A stretch of DNA of 64,000 nucleotides from Acanthopleura granulata. Its lineage: Eukaryota; Mollusca; Polyplacophora; Chitonida; Chitonidae. Where the stretch lies: contig JABBOT010000027.1 in the NCBI GenBank assembly GCA_016165875.1, forward strand, positions 3,201,939 to 3,265,938, read 5' to 3'. Positions 25,018-34,611 of the stretch are shown piece after piece (within the stretch, counting starts at the first letter, position 1; every line of letters starts with the position of its first letter). The position numbers and the translations under genes are program-made. Under the pieces are notes generated by a model. It had not been told where the DNA came from. It saw nothing but the letters and a program-made list of their open reading frames with translations, and ran no database searches.

Positions 25018-25232
25018 ATTACCAATGCAACAGCCTCTCACCAGTGTTCGTCGCTGTGAGTTCAGGTCCGGCCCATGCTGGCTTCCTCTATGACCATGCG
25101 TGGGAAAGTCTACCAACTTGCTCATGGTTGTGGGTTTCCCCCCCAGGCTCTCCCACCATAATGCTTTCTGCCGTCGTATAAATCAAATATTTTTGAGTAT
25201 GGCGTAAAACACTAAATAATTAAATACAAGGG
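25018..25232 (+). repeat. Mollusc-type SINE, near complete
   Basis: Contains TTCGTCGCTGTGAGTTCAGG, GGCCCATGCTGGCTTCCTCT and TTGTGGGTTTCCCCCCCAGG-like body sequence, then TTTTTGAGTATGGCGTAAAA and an AAATAATTAAATA tail. It is the same family as the inverted copy at 10066-10225. Confidence 0.8.
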
Positions 25233-25880
25233 CATGTGGGATACGTCATCTTAGAGAAACCGGAAACAGGATTTCGCGTCACTCGTACCCAACGCTCATC
25301 TGGTTAAAAGACGCGAGGTCAGTGGAAACGACGTTGTTCTCGAGATATAGAAACAATGGTTAAAACTGATATGCATGGCAGCACCATCGAGTTTCTCCTT
25401 GTACGCTTACTTTGAATTTCTGTTGGCCTATGTCGGTGCAATATTTCAAATATAAAGTTATGCTTTAAACTTTGTCAGTGTATACATACATTTGGTCTAT
25501 TGTTGCTGGAAGCTGTGCTCAATAATATTCACTTCTAACCAGTAACCAGCTTTATTTAAGGATTCTGCTACCCAAATTTTTCGTACAGAAGTTTTGAACA
25601 TCGCTAAGGTCACTGGGAAGAATATAGGTCAAATGGCCCAAAAGATCACCTGTCCTGGACATGTCGCCTTAGAGAGTTCGTCAACTCATCCAAGAAAAAG
25701 ATGGTCAGATCGTCCTAGATATAATTATAGGCCGATATAGCCGAGGATACGTAGTCATGTTCTCTGAGATTAACAAAGAAATGACTAGAATGATCATAAT
25801 TAATATAAGATCAACTTTTATTGAAAGAAATCTGAAGATCTACCTGTATTGACTTTTCCGGATATCCCCACCTTTTTGTT
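25233..25880. other. Unassigned host sequence
   Basis: No supported gene or recognisable repeat. Confidence 0.45.
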
Positions 25881-25889
25881 ACAAGTCCA

Positions 25890-26190
25890 TAGAATGACTA
25901 CAACTCCCTCAAGCGGGGCAAAAATTTGTGACCATATTACATGTAGTTTATCATTTGGGAATTCAAGCTCCAAATAGTCTTATAGTTTAATAATGTAAAT
26001 ACGTAACTTTGCTGCTGACGACTTCCCTATATCATTTCCACCACAGTGAATCACTACTGCTTTGTGATTAGGACCGACCATCTTCAAATGTCCTAATTTT
26101 GATTTAACTTGGAACAGGCCTGCACCACTGTAACCCTGCCACCACACTGAAATGCCTTTCCTCATTAATCCGAAGTCCGCTCCTTAGGGT
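25890..26190 (-). pseudogene. Degraded SGNH-hydrolase-like fragment, probably from a mobile element
   Basis: The minus strand encodes SVWWQGYSGAGL followed by VVIHCGGNDIGK, then after a stop and frame change LHVIWSQIFAPL. The order (block I-like Gly-rich, GGND, WSxI) resembles SGNH/GDSL-type domains carried by some invertebrate mobile-element proteins. Nothing else of the parent element is recognisable. Confidence 0.4.
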
Positions 26191-26730
26191 CTAGACAGAG
26201 TCTCACTAAACGCCCGTTTGATAATGAAAGAGCTTACCAGCCAGACATGATCTGAAATACTCAAACGCTTTTTGAGGAAACAGTCTGCATAGAATAGTTA
26301 GGTACTGCTATATGTGACTTATAACAAACAGTGGACCAGAGCCAGTCCGCTTTATAACCTTCCAAGGCTCGGTCTGTTTTGGGCCCCGAACTGTAATGAA
26401 TGTGATTTGAACCTGAATCTGTCCAACTTCAAAGCCTTCAGTGCTTTGTTCAGAATTGAAGAAAACTGATATTTAGTCAATGCCGAACGCCTAAAATGGT
26501 TAAAAAGTGGACCAGGAAAAGGTTACGTATGTTGCAAATATGTTCATATTTGTATGAGGGCAATATATTCCCCCTTGTATCAATAGCTTTCCTGTTTGAT
26601 CAATCTTTGAATGTCTGATGGTAAGAACAAGTTATTTATTTATTTACTGATTATGTATGAAGCCTGGGTTTCCTTTTGACAGTGTAAATTCCCTCACTCT
26701 AAGGAGGCCAAAATAAGGTAAAGAGAAGGC
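26191..26730. other. Host sequence left of the Polinton insertion
   Basis: No gene supported. This flank appears only once in the window, unlike the right flank, which is repeated. Confidence 0.5.
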
Positions 26731-26736
26731 TACCGC
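26731..26736. other. 6-bp target site duplication, left copy
   Basis: TACCGC immediately precedes the terminal AG of the left inverted repeat and recurs right after the terminal CT at 41238-41243. Six-base duplications are typical of Polintons. Confidence 0.92.
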
Positions 26737-27003
26737 AGTAGTATACTATGTGGCCTACGGGCCCCCTTTTCGGATTTTCCTATCTTTTAACCTGGGAGGT
26801 ACCTCCGCAGGTACCCGGCTGGAGGTACCGTGACGTCATATTTTGGCGGGCTGTCGGGGGTGGGTTTTTCCCATCACGTGAAGGTACATGGAGACTATTT
26901 TGGCGGGTTGGGTTTTTCTCAGGTTATTTCGGATTCCCCATCTGTGGGGAATCCCCATTTGTAACAGCTGTTTTTGGTATTATGCCGTATGTGCACTTAG
27001 CGG
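26737..27003 (+). repeat. Polinton left terminal inverted repeat
   Basis: About 267 bp matching the inverse of 40974-41237. It holds GGTACCTCCGCAGGTACC (an insertion relative to the right end), a TGACGTCA palindrome, a CACGTG E-box and TGGCGGG words. Similarity stops just after GTGCACTTAG. Confidence 0.92.
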
Positions 27004-27470
27004 GTATAACGGAAAATTCCCACGAATCGTTCAGTGCGTTTGTAATGTTCGAGTAAAAAAAAAATAAAAGAAAACAAATTATGGAAAAATATGTGTTTGT
27101 TTTTTTTTAATCATGTAGTAGTTTATTTTGATAATTGGTGTTTGATTTGATTGATGTTTATTGTTATTTATCGTGCGCTAAAGAAAAAGACTGGTGTTGA
27201 TTTGGACTTGTTCATAGCCTACAGCCCTCAGGCTTACCGAGAGATTATGGTGCAAAGAGTATCTCCGCTTGAAACGGGGAAATCTCTGACTGACGGTCAA
27301 TGGGAGATAACTCATACCAAACCTCACTCTAGCGGTTATTGTACAAATACCGCTAAATATTGAGGCTCTGTATATATATATACGTTGGGTTGAGGATAGT
27401 ATAAGACGTACGGTCCTCTACAATATTTCATTATTATTTCACTGGCTACACAGGTGATAAGACGCCTAAG
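27004..27470 (+). other. Left leader region of unit A
   Basis: AT-rich. It holds a TATATATATA run near 27370 about 100 bases before the first coding frame, a possible TATA element. The 70-codon frame at 27151-27363 has no recognisable feature and is not called. Confidence 0.4.
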
Positions 27471-27830
27471 ATGAAATCGCAGGTTTTAGGATGGAGAGAA
27501 CTTGTTGATTCAGTAACCAACCTCCAAGCATATAAGGCCGTAGTGGAATCTATGTTTGAAGATCAGCTTGTGAACGAAGGACGATGTACTATTCTCCGAT
27601 AATTCACCAAAGACGTTTGTGACCACCTAGAGAATTCTAATTCGATTCGTAAATTCTATCACCAGGAAGTTATACCGACACTCATGAACTTACAGCGCAA
27701 GTCACCCGCTACAACCCCTATAAAACCCGACTCAATATCTCTCACGCCCTGGATGCTTTACACATCTCTAGCTGTCTGTATCACTTGCGCTGCTACTTGT
27801 TGTATTTTACTGAAAATGGGTATAAAATAA
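27471..27830 (+). pseudogene. Small membrane protein upstream of integrase, one in-frame stop
   Basis: A 120-codon frame starts MKSQVLGWRELV. It is interrupted by a single TAA at codon 44 (27600-27602) and then continues unbroken to 27830. The C-terminus has a Cys-rich hydrophobic segment (LAVCITCAATCCILL) suited to one membrane span, followed by a short basic tail. It ends ten bases before the integrase start. I do not recognise the family. The long continuation after a single stop suggests a recently lost gene. Confidence 0.55.
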
Positions 27831-27839
27831 AAAACGTAA

Positions 27840-29005
27840 ATGTCCATTATGACTTACCGCCGAGGAGGGAAGACGAGAGTTCGATTCCATACGAGGCCAA
27901 AGAAGAAGAAGAAAGCGGGCATAACCAAATCTCAGGATACAATCGTAAAAGTCTTACAACAGTTATATTATGACCCCCAAAGTCCAGCTGTTTATAACGG
28001 AGTAGGCGCTTTATTACGGACAGCACGTCAGCGTGATTTACCTGTGTCACGTGACGGTGTAAAGACTTTTTTAGCCGAACAGGAGGCGTATACACTTCAT
28101 CGTCCGGCTCGGCGACACTATGCCCGTAATAGAGTTATTGTGGGGGGAATAGACAATCAGTCAAGCTGATTTGGTTGACATGAGTAAACTAGCTCGGTAT
28201 AATTCGGGCAACCGTTACCTCCTCACATGCATCGATATTCTCTCTAAATATGCTTGGGTAGTCCCCGTTCCTACCAAGATAGGTGCTAATCTTATCGAGG
28301 CGTTTAAAAGTTCATTCAAGTCTGGACGAAAACCATTATTTTTACAAACTGATGAGGGAACGGAGTTTCTCAACAATTTATTTCAGGCATTTTTAAAGAA
28401 GCATGGGATTTTTTATTTTCATACGTTTAATGAAACGATAGCTTCAGTAAATGAGCGGTTTAATCGCACATTTAAAGGTCCATGTATCAATATTTCACCG
28501 CTAATAACACTCGACGTTACCTGGATGTTTTACCTGCCTTAACAGAGGGTTACAATCGGGCGTATCACCGCAGCATTCAGCGAGCCCCGATTATCGTTAC
28601 AGCTGACAATGGACATGAAACTTATATATCTCTACGAAGTCCTCGTGAAGTCAGCGTATTTATCGGTATAAAATAGGAGATCCCGTTCGCATTAGTAAAG
28701 TCAAGAGAACTTTTGAGAAGTCTTACCTATCTAACTAGAGTCAAGAAATTTTCCGCGTTGTAGCACGCCATCCTCGGGAACCTGTGGTGTATACATTAGC
28801 TGATTTGAATGGAGAAAGACTAACGGGGACATTTTACGAGACAGAACTCCAACCCGTTAAAACAACACTTGATACGTACTATCACGTGGAGAGCGTATTA
28901 GATACTAAAAAGGAACGTGGCAAAACATATTACTTGGTGAAATGGCGAGACTGGCCAGCTAGTTTTAATTCATGGGTGCCAGCGAGAGATGTGAAACGTA
29001 ATTAA
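27840..29005 (+). pseudogene. Polinton retroviral-type integrase with chromodomain, frameshifted
   Basis: The enzyme would insert the element into the genome. The N-terminal part (27840-28169) has a basic start and the conserved segment ending RNRVIVGGID. The catalytic core follows in another frame: LVDMSKLARY (first Asp), FLQTDEGTEF (second Asp) and VNERFNR (Glu). A third frame carries RRYLDVLPALTEGYNRAYH. The C-terminus (28784-29005) is a chromodomain: YHVESVLDTKK, TYYLVKWRDWP, SWVPARDV. Breaks lie near 28155, near 28480-28500, near 28670, and a TAG near 28737. The catalytic residues remain readable, so decay is by small indels. Units B-E do not contain this gene. Confidence 0.93.
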
Positions 29006-29045
29006 AAACAGTTTTCATTCTACCTGTGCTCAGTCTCCTCTCACG

Positions 29046-29243
29046 ATGCCTAAGTGTGTGGATGACTTCGTGCAAAGTCTGCGTGAGAATAAAGGCGGCA
29101 CTATAATTGCAGGTGTCGTCCTTTTGTATATTGGATTGTTAATAGGTGGCGTGGAAATTGATTTAATATCCCAATTGACCGAAGACAAATATTTGCTACG
29201 CATCCTGCAAGGCGGATTGAACAAGACGCTATTTAATAAGTAA
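29046..29243 (+). CDS. Small single-span membrane protein (65 aa), intact
   Basis: Starts MPKCVDDFVQSL and has one clear hydrophobic span (IIAGVVLLYIGLLIGG, about residues 20-36), then LISQLTEDKYLLRIL. It lies 40 bases after the integrase stop. After its TAA the same frame stays open through a Ser/Thr/Pro-rich stretch (to about 29480) with two APxQVNSS repeats. The original protein may have been longer, or this is leader sequence for the ATPase. No family was recognised. Confidence 0.5.
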   Translation: MPKCVDDFVQSLRENKGGTIIAGVVLLYIGLLIGGVEIDLISQLTEDKYLLRILQGGLNKTLFNK

Positions 29244-29490
29244 TTGAGGAATAAGACGAAGCAGTTTCCCTCGGTGTTTACCTGGAGTCATAGATTGGTA
29301 GAGAGGACTGATATTACCTCGACTCCATCTTCTAAGCGCAAGACTGAACTTACTACCGCACCTGTACAGGTGAATTCATCTCAGCGCCGTACGGTAAAGA
29401 CTGGCCCTACGAGCCCACCTGCTGCAGCACCTGCACAAGTGAATTCGTCTCACCCATTTCCCCCCTCAACTTCACTTACCCACTGGACCT

Positions 29491-30090
29491 ATGGATGTAC
29501 GATGGAGTCACCCTTTTACCTGCCTTGTCAGCGGACCGACCGGAAGTGGGAAATCGGTCTTTGTCAAACGTTAAAGACCTTATTCATCCATCTCCCCACC
29601 GTGTAGTATGGTGTTACGGTGAATGGCAACCCATGTACGCTACCTTACCAAATGTCGAATTTCAAGCAGGAGTAGCTAATCCGACGGCGTTTAATCCAGA
29701 GGAACGAACTTTAGTAATTGTTGATGATTTAATGGCTGACGAGCGTGTAACAGCTCTATTTACGAAGGGAAGTCACCATCGTAATATCAGTGTGATCTAC
29801 ATTGTGCAGAATCTGTTTAACAAAAGCAAAGACCATAGAACGATTAGTTTAAACGCTCGTTATTTAGTCGTATTTAAAAACCTTCGAGACTCTTCTCAAA
29901 TTACTATCATTGCTAAACAAATGCCTCAGGTAAAACTCATTACGTGCAAGAGGCCTTTAAAGATGCCACATCTGAACCTTACGGATATTTGCTTGTTGAT
30001 TTCAAGCAAACCACACCTGGTCATCTCCGTTTGCGCACGCATATATTTCCAGACGATCCCATGCAGGTTGTCTATCTCCCCAAGTCATAA
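29491..30090 (+). pseudogene. FtsK/HerA-type (A32-like) genome-packaging ATPase, frameshifted
   Basis: The family pumps genomes into capsids. Walker A GPTGSGKS with the preceding HPFTCLVS lies in the frame starting ATG at 29491. Walker B LVIVDDLM and the following ISVIYIVQNLF (sensor region) are in the next frame. The C-terminal segment (YGYLLVDFKQ, VVYLPKS) is in a third, ending at 30090. Frame changes fall near 29570 and near 29940. Motif order and spacing match Polinton ATPases, so the gene is complete in extent but not translatable as one chain. Confidence 0.9.
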
Positions 30091-30188
30091 ATAAATATGA
30101 ACTTTCGAGGGGAATAACTCTCACAGGCATATGCAATAAAACCCCCGACATATCACTTTCTACGTCATTATATAATTAGACACTGACC

Positions 30189-30526
30189 ATGTCAGCACGA
30201 TTACGTCGCTTCGCACCTTTGCTAAAACTTCTGGTCAAGGGTGACCGGCAGGTGAAGGACACAATTCTTCGCAGACCTAATGCTGAATTTATTCGCTGTA
30301 TATGCGAGGATTGTAAGAACATTTTAAATGGGAATATCCCATTGACACCGGCTCAGAAGGCTCGATTACGGCCGCACAAGACACACATCTACCTGCGCTA
30401 GTAAACAAGCGCACTCGGCTCCATCGCAAACGGACCATTATACAGAAAGGTGGAATATCACCCCTCCTTATCGGCCTTCCGCTCGCGACCTCTTTTCTAA
30501 CTAAATTGTTTGGGGGTGGGCGTTAA
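30189..30526 (+). pseudogene. Conserved small basic Polinton protein, one frameshift
   Basis: The first 70 codons (MSARLRRFAPLLKLL, FIRCICEDCKNILNGNIPLT) are open. A frame change near 30395 moves to a frame ending KLFGGGR at 30526, which carries the typical IIQKGGISPLL stretch. The layout (basic N-terminus, Cys pair, LNGNxPLTPAQ, QKGG hydrophobic end) matches a short protein I recall from many Polintons and adintoviruses. Its role is unknown to me. Confidence 0.7.
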
Positions 30527-30553
30527 GAAAAAAAAAATGTCTCATATGAAAAA

Positions 30554-31118
30554 ATGGCCCTAGTTGAACCTCGTTTGTTGGAAGGATTGGTTCGGCCCAC
30601 TTCACCTTATCCTGTGCCGTCTACTGTCAAACTCCTCAACACATTAGACGGAGATATGGAAAGAATTTTAAAGAATGGGACATTGTCAAATGAAGATAAA
30701 ATTTACCAGTACCAACAAGCCCTTCAACGCTACTTGGCATTTCACAACCAGTACCAGCAAAGTCTCAATCCACCACCACCACCGGCTAAGCCAGCGCAGC
30801 CAGCTGATTACAACCCCACCTGTTCCTTCATCTCCTACACCTGTCTCTCCTCAAGCGCCCTGGGCCGTACAAGAAAAAGAGAAGGAAGCGACAGATTTAG
30901 GACATCAGGCAGAAGGGGTGCTGACACCGCATAAACCAAAGGGGCCATCTCCAATTACCCAATATAAGAAGCATAAATCAAAGCCTAAATCGAAAGCTGA
31001 ATGGGAACGACTACAGCGGGCGCAAGGGTATAGTGCCACCCCAACCAAGACTCCATCTCGCCGTAATTCAAAGGTCAAACGTAAAATTACCAAAGCTCTG
31101 CGGTGGTCTCCTTATTAA
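30554..31118 (+). pseudogene. Polinton structural-type protein (MALVEPRLLE family), frameshifted
   Basis: The N-terminus MALVEPRLLEGL, LDGDMERIL and YQQALQRYLAF is conserved in Polintons. A Pro-rich linker follows, with a one-base frame change near 30810. The C-terminal half is Lys/Arg-rich (KKHKSKPKSKAEWERLQ, RRNSKVKRK) and ends KALRWSPY at 31118. Position just upstream of the minor capsid gene suggests a virion or DNA-binding protein. No biochemical role can be assigned from sequence. Confidence 0.65.
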
Positions 31119-31174
31119 AACGCAGTTCCTCATGTTATAGAGTCAGTCGGACTCTGAGACGCTGGATAAACAGC

Positions 31175-31795
31175 ATGTTTTATATGACGTTACCGAGCAA
31201 CAGCTCGATGGAGTATTTTCCAAATAATACATTAGCTAATTACACGACCCAAGTACCTAGACCGACTCAACTCTCAGGTGATTGGGAGTGCGGTTTAGTG
31301 GAAATACAGTACTCACGATTGTGGCTAAAGCCGGTGAAATTATGTTTGGCTATGACAGAGCTTCTGAAAAATATACATTGAAATTTAGATCACGCCAAAC
31401 TGTGGATTTTAGCCCGCGCTTACTCGAAACGCTTGGTCTTCCGTATGCGCAGGGGCTGGTAACGGGGAAAGAAGAAAAGATTCTCTTTGGTTCGACTCGG
31501 CCGACACGGACAATCCCCACGCTTTACACATATTCCGATGTCCTCGAACCTCGTGTAGTAGGGGATGTATTAGCCCCACTACTTCGTGCGGTAGCTGTTC
31601 GTGGGACCTCTGGACATCACGTTAGCAAGGCCTTTTCACATATCAAGTACGTACCTGTGATGGAGAAAAATTTTTCAACCATTGAAATAGACATTAGGAC
31701 GACGCCGGTGAACCTGTTCCATTTCAGCACGAGAAAGTGTTGGCAACACTTCATTTTCGAGAACGGCGGAGTTTACCTCTTCTGTAACACGTGAC
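31175..31795 (+). pseudogene. Minor capsid (penton-like) protein, internally deleted and frameshifted
   Basis: The start (MFYMTLPSNSSMEYFPNNTL, then GDWECGLVEIQYS) is the usual N-terminus of the Polinton single-jelly-roll penton protein. After about 50 codons the frame breaks near 31330, and the text resumes at a later part of the family (FSPRLLETLGLP, LYTYSDVLEPRVVGD, FSTIEIDIR). The expected intervening segment is missing. A further shift near 31700 puts the last strand in another frame. It cannot encode a complete penton. Confidence 0.8.
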
Positions 31796-31869
31796 AAAAA
31801 AAAATTGACTCTGACTGCACCAGGATTCGAGCCTGTGATCTTCCAATCACTCATATACCCATCAACCTT

Positions 31870-32326
31870 ACATCACGTACAACTGCAACCAAGCTGGGGG
31901 CGGTAATTTCCCTATCTTTCATGGTGCTTCGACACAACGAGGTGGTGCCTTAGGTAATGTTCTAGGTGCTCTTATCAAGGGGCCTCTGATACCCATTGCT
32001 AAAACCGTGGGAAAAACCGAACTTCGGACGTCTCTGGGGGTTGGAGGTGATACGGTGTTTGGCGGTAAGTCACCGAAGGAACCCTAAAACAACGCAGTAA
32101 GGCTGCCGATAAACAGTTGGTAGGGAGTGCTAAACGTGCACTGGCGAGGGAAGTCCCTCGTATTCTAGGTGTATCCACACTTGGGGCAGGGCGACGTCCA
32201 CCAGGTAAACCAGCTCACCGGCGGCATATAAAACGCCCTGCTGCACGTCACCTCACCAGTCGGCGTAAGAGAACACGCACGGACCGCAATCGATCAGGTA
32301 TACTCCCCAGAGATATTTTCGCGTGA
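31870..32326 (+). pseudogene. pVI-like minor virion protein, frameshifted
   Basis: The first frame holds a Gly-rich amphipathic segment (RGGALGNVLGALIKGPL), then a frame change near 32085 leads to a basic Arg-rich tail (RRPPGKPAHRRHIKRP, SRRKRTRTDRN) ending at 32326. A Gly-rich hydrophobic helix followed by a basic tail, directly upstream of the major capsid gene, fits the adenovirus pVI-like protein of Polintons. The start codon is not identifiable. Confidence 0.6.
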
Positions 32327-32347
32327 CACCTGTATTTTGTTCTGACC

Positions 32348-33670
32348 ATGGCTTTACAGCACCCAAATTCCGCCCCATCAGTGAACGGTGAATTTGATTT
32401 GTGGACTTCACCTCCGACTCAAAGAAGTGTACAGGAAGGTGTTTGGGATACCTACAACCCGATTGCCAGCATTGTAGACGGTGGACCTGTAGAATTTTTT
32501 ATTAGCAATGGGGATCCAGACATATACTTGGACTTGGCTAACTCGTATTTGTATGTAAAAGCCAAGATAGTGAGAGGTAATGGGCAGGATTTGCCAAGGC
32601 ATGGGGCCGTGGCACCTGTTAATTTGTGGCTGCATTCTCTGTGGCAGCAAGTAGACGTCGCTATCAATGATAAATTGATTACTCCGTCAACGAATATGTA
32701 CCCTTACCGGGCGTACATAGAAACCTTACTTAGCTATGGGCGGGAAGCTAAACAAACTTGGTTGAAAGGGAGCCGGCTGGTATAAGGATACTTCTGGACA
32801 AATGGAGACTAAAACTAATCAAAACGATGGATTTCACAAACGAAGGACCTTGGGTGCCGGAAGTCGGTCCATTAATATGATGGGGAGATTACATTGTGAC
32901 CTGTTTCAACAAGAACGTTATTTGTTAAACAATGTCATGGTTCGAGTGCGTCTGACCCGGAGCGGGGAGAGCTTTGCAATTATATCAACACCCCGACATG
33001 GAGATGGAGACAATGCGCAGGCGGCTGATTACAAGACAGGCCTTGAGGAAGTGACGATGTTTATACGGAACACCAAAGTCACCCCAGGTGTTCTGATAGG
33101 GCATTTGAAAGCCTTGGAGAAAGCACCAGCCAACTACCCAATTCGTAGCGCAGTGACGTAGGTATAGGACATACCACAGTGAATGAGCCAAAGCTATTTT
33201 TAGGCACTCTTCCCCAGCGTCTCGTCATAGGGTGTGTACAAAACACGACATTTAACGGACGATGCGATGAAAATCATTTCTCATTCAACCCCCTCAACAT
33301 AAACTACGTGGCCTTACACGTGAACGGACGTCAAATACCAGCCAAGCCACTCACTCCAAATTTTCCAGCTCATAATTACATCCGTTCTCATATGAACTTA
33401 TTGGCTGCCACGGGTAAAGTTGGAACAGATGGCGGAAAAGATATCACATATAGTGATTTCCACAATAGGTGCACCCTGTTCGCCTTTGATTTGACTGCTG
33501 ACCATCACGACGAGCAACAGTTGAACGTCAGTCAGAAGGGTGATCTCGGTTTGGAAATCCGATTTTCCACACCTCTACTTCAATCTACTACCATCATTTG
33601 CTACGCTGAATTTCAAAATATCATTGAGATTGATAAGACTCGTACAGTCTTGTGTGATTTCACCAATTAA
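32348..33670 (+). pseudogene. Double-jelly-roll major capsid protein (hexon-like), two frameshifts
   Basis: The protein would form the icosahedral shell. Start MALQHPNSAPSVNGEFDLW, then GGPVEFFIS, NLWLHSLWQQVDV and NMYPYRAYIETLLSYG are family signatures. An extra C near 32774 shifts frame; this change is shared with unit E but absent in B, C and D. The middle part (SINMMGRLHCDLFQQERYL, LEEVTMFIRNTKV) follows, then a second shift near 33150 found in every copy. The C-terminal part (NEPKLFLGTLPQRLVIG, IPAKPLTPNFPAHNYIRS, AFDLTADHH, CYAEFQNIIEID) ends at 33670. The shared second lesion predates the array. The 5' part (to 32719) occurs only here. Confidence 0.92.
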
Positions 33671-33747
33671 ACAAAATCGACATTGATCGCTCCAGGATTT
33701 GAATTCCCACCCTCGACCGGGACCTCATAATTTTAACAGATAACCCC

Positions 33748-34246
33748 ATGAACAGCGAACAATTATTATCGAACGGATCCTTATACACGTGACTTGGTGC
33801 AAGATGTGCTCCCTTGGAATGATTTCCATCCACGAATGCCACATCGACCTGCTATATATATATTAAACACCGATCCCTGTACGAAACCTGGTACACATTG
33901 GATTGCCCTATACATACATTATGAGGAAACCACACATCACTTGTCTGGAGATTATTTTGACTATTATGCCCTTCCGCCCTGGCGTAAGGCGGTAGAGACG
34001 TGGCTAAATCGGGGTACGGACCATTAGCAATCGAATCACCGATCCATACAATGCTTAAATACCGCTGTGTGCGGTCAATATTGTTTGTATTTTGCGCTTC
34101 ATCGAGCTAGAGGATGAACAATGAACTGTATTACGCAACCATTTAATTCTCCGCCCACAGATTATACCAATGATCTATTGATTTATGACTGGGCCGAAAG
34201 AATGTTCGGTATCCACCCCCCTTTCTTTGGTGATTACAAAACATAG
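33748..34246 (+). pseudogene. Adenain-like cysteine protease, frameshifted
   Basis: Such proteases mature virion proteins. The start MNSEQLLSNGS is followed within 15 codons by a frame change. The His block KPGTHWIALYI, the FDYYALPPW block and the Cys block CGQYCLYFALHRARG are all readable, the last after a stop at 34025-34027. A TGA follows that block, with more open frame to 34246. The His and Cys of the triad are present. The gene ends just before plus-strand AATAAA at 34270. Confidence 0.88.
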
Positions 34247-34269
34247 ATGTGCATTTTTGCGAAGATTGT

Positions 34270-34275
34270 AATAAA
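34270..34275 (+). terminator. Poly(A) signal of the plus-strand late genes
   Basis: AATAAA 24 bases after the protease end; a second AATAAA at 34509. The same bases occur in units B-E. Confidence 0.55.
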
Positions 34276-34564
34276 TCATAATTGAATGAAATCACCAGAT
34301 AATCAAAACATTTTTTTTATCTATACCGCCATGTTTATTGTTGTTGTACAAACATATGCTTAGAGCAAGGAATATGTTACTATTGTGTTTCTCACAGAGG
34401 ATGTATTTTTGCTGATTAGAACAATGCATATATATACATTGATGAGTGTTGTTAAAAAAATGACGTTTAATTCCAGTTGTCTGTTCTTGTTTATTGAACC
34501 AAAAAGTTAATAAAATTGAGATTTCATCAAAATGTTTTTTTGTTTTATTTTTTAATTTTTCCAC

Positions 34565-34570
34565 TTTATT
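34565..34570 (-). terminator. Poly(A) signal of the polymerase gene
   Basis: TTTATT on the plus strand (AATAAA on the minus strand), 42 bases past the polymerase stop. Converging transcripts therefore both appear to end within 34270-34570. Confidence 0.5.
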
Positions 34571-34611
34571 TACAAAATAGTCGGAATCTTAGAATATATT
34601 TACATATGTAT

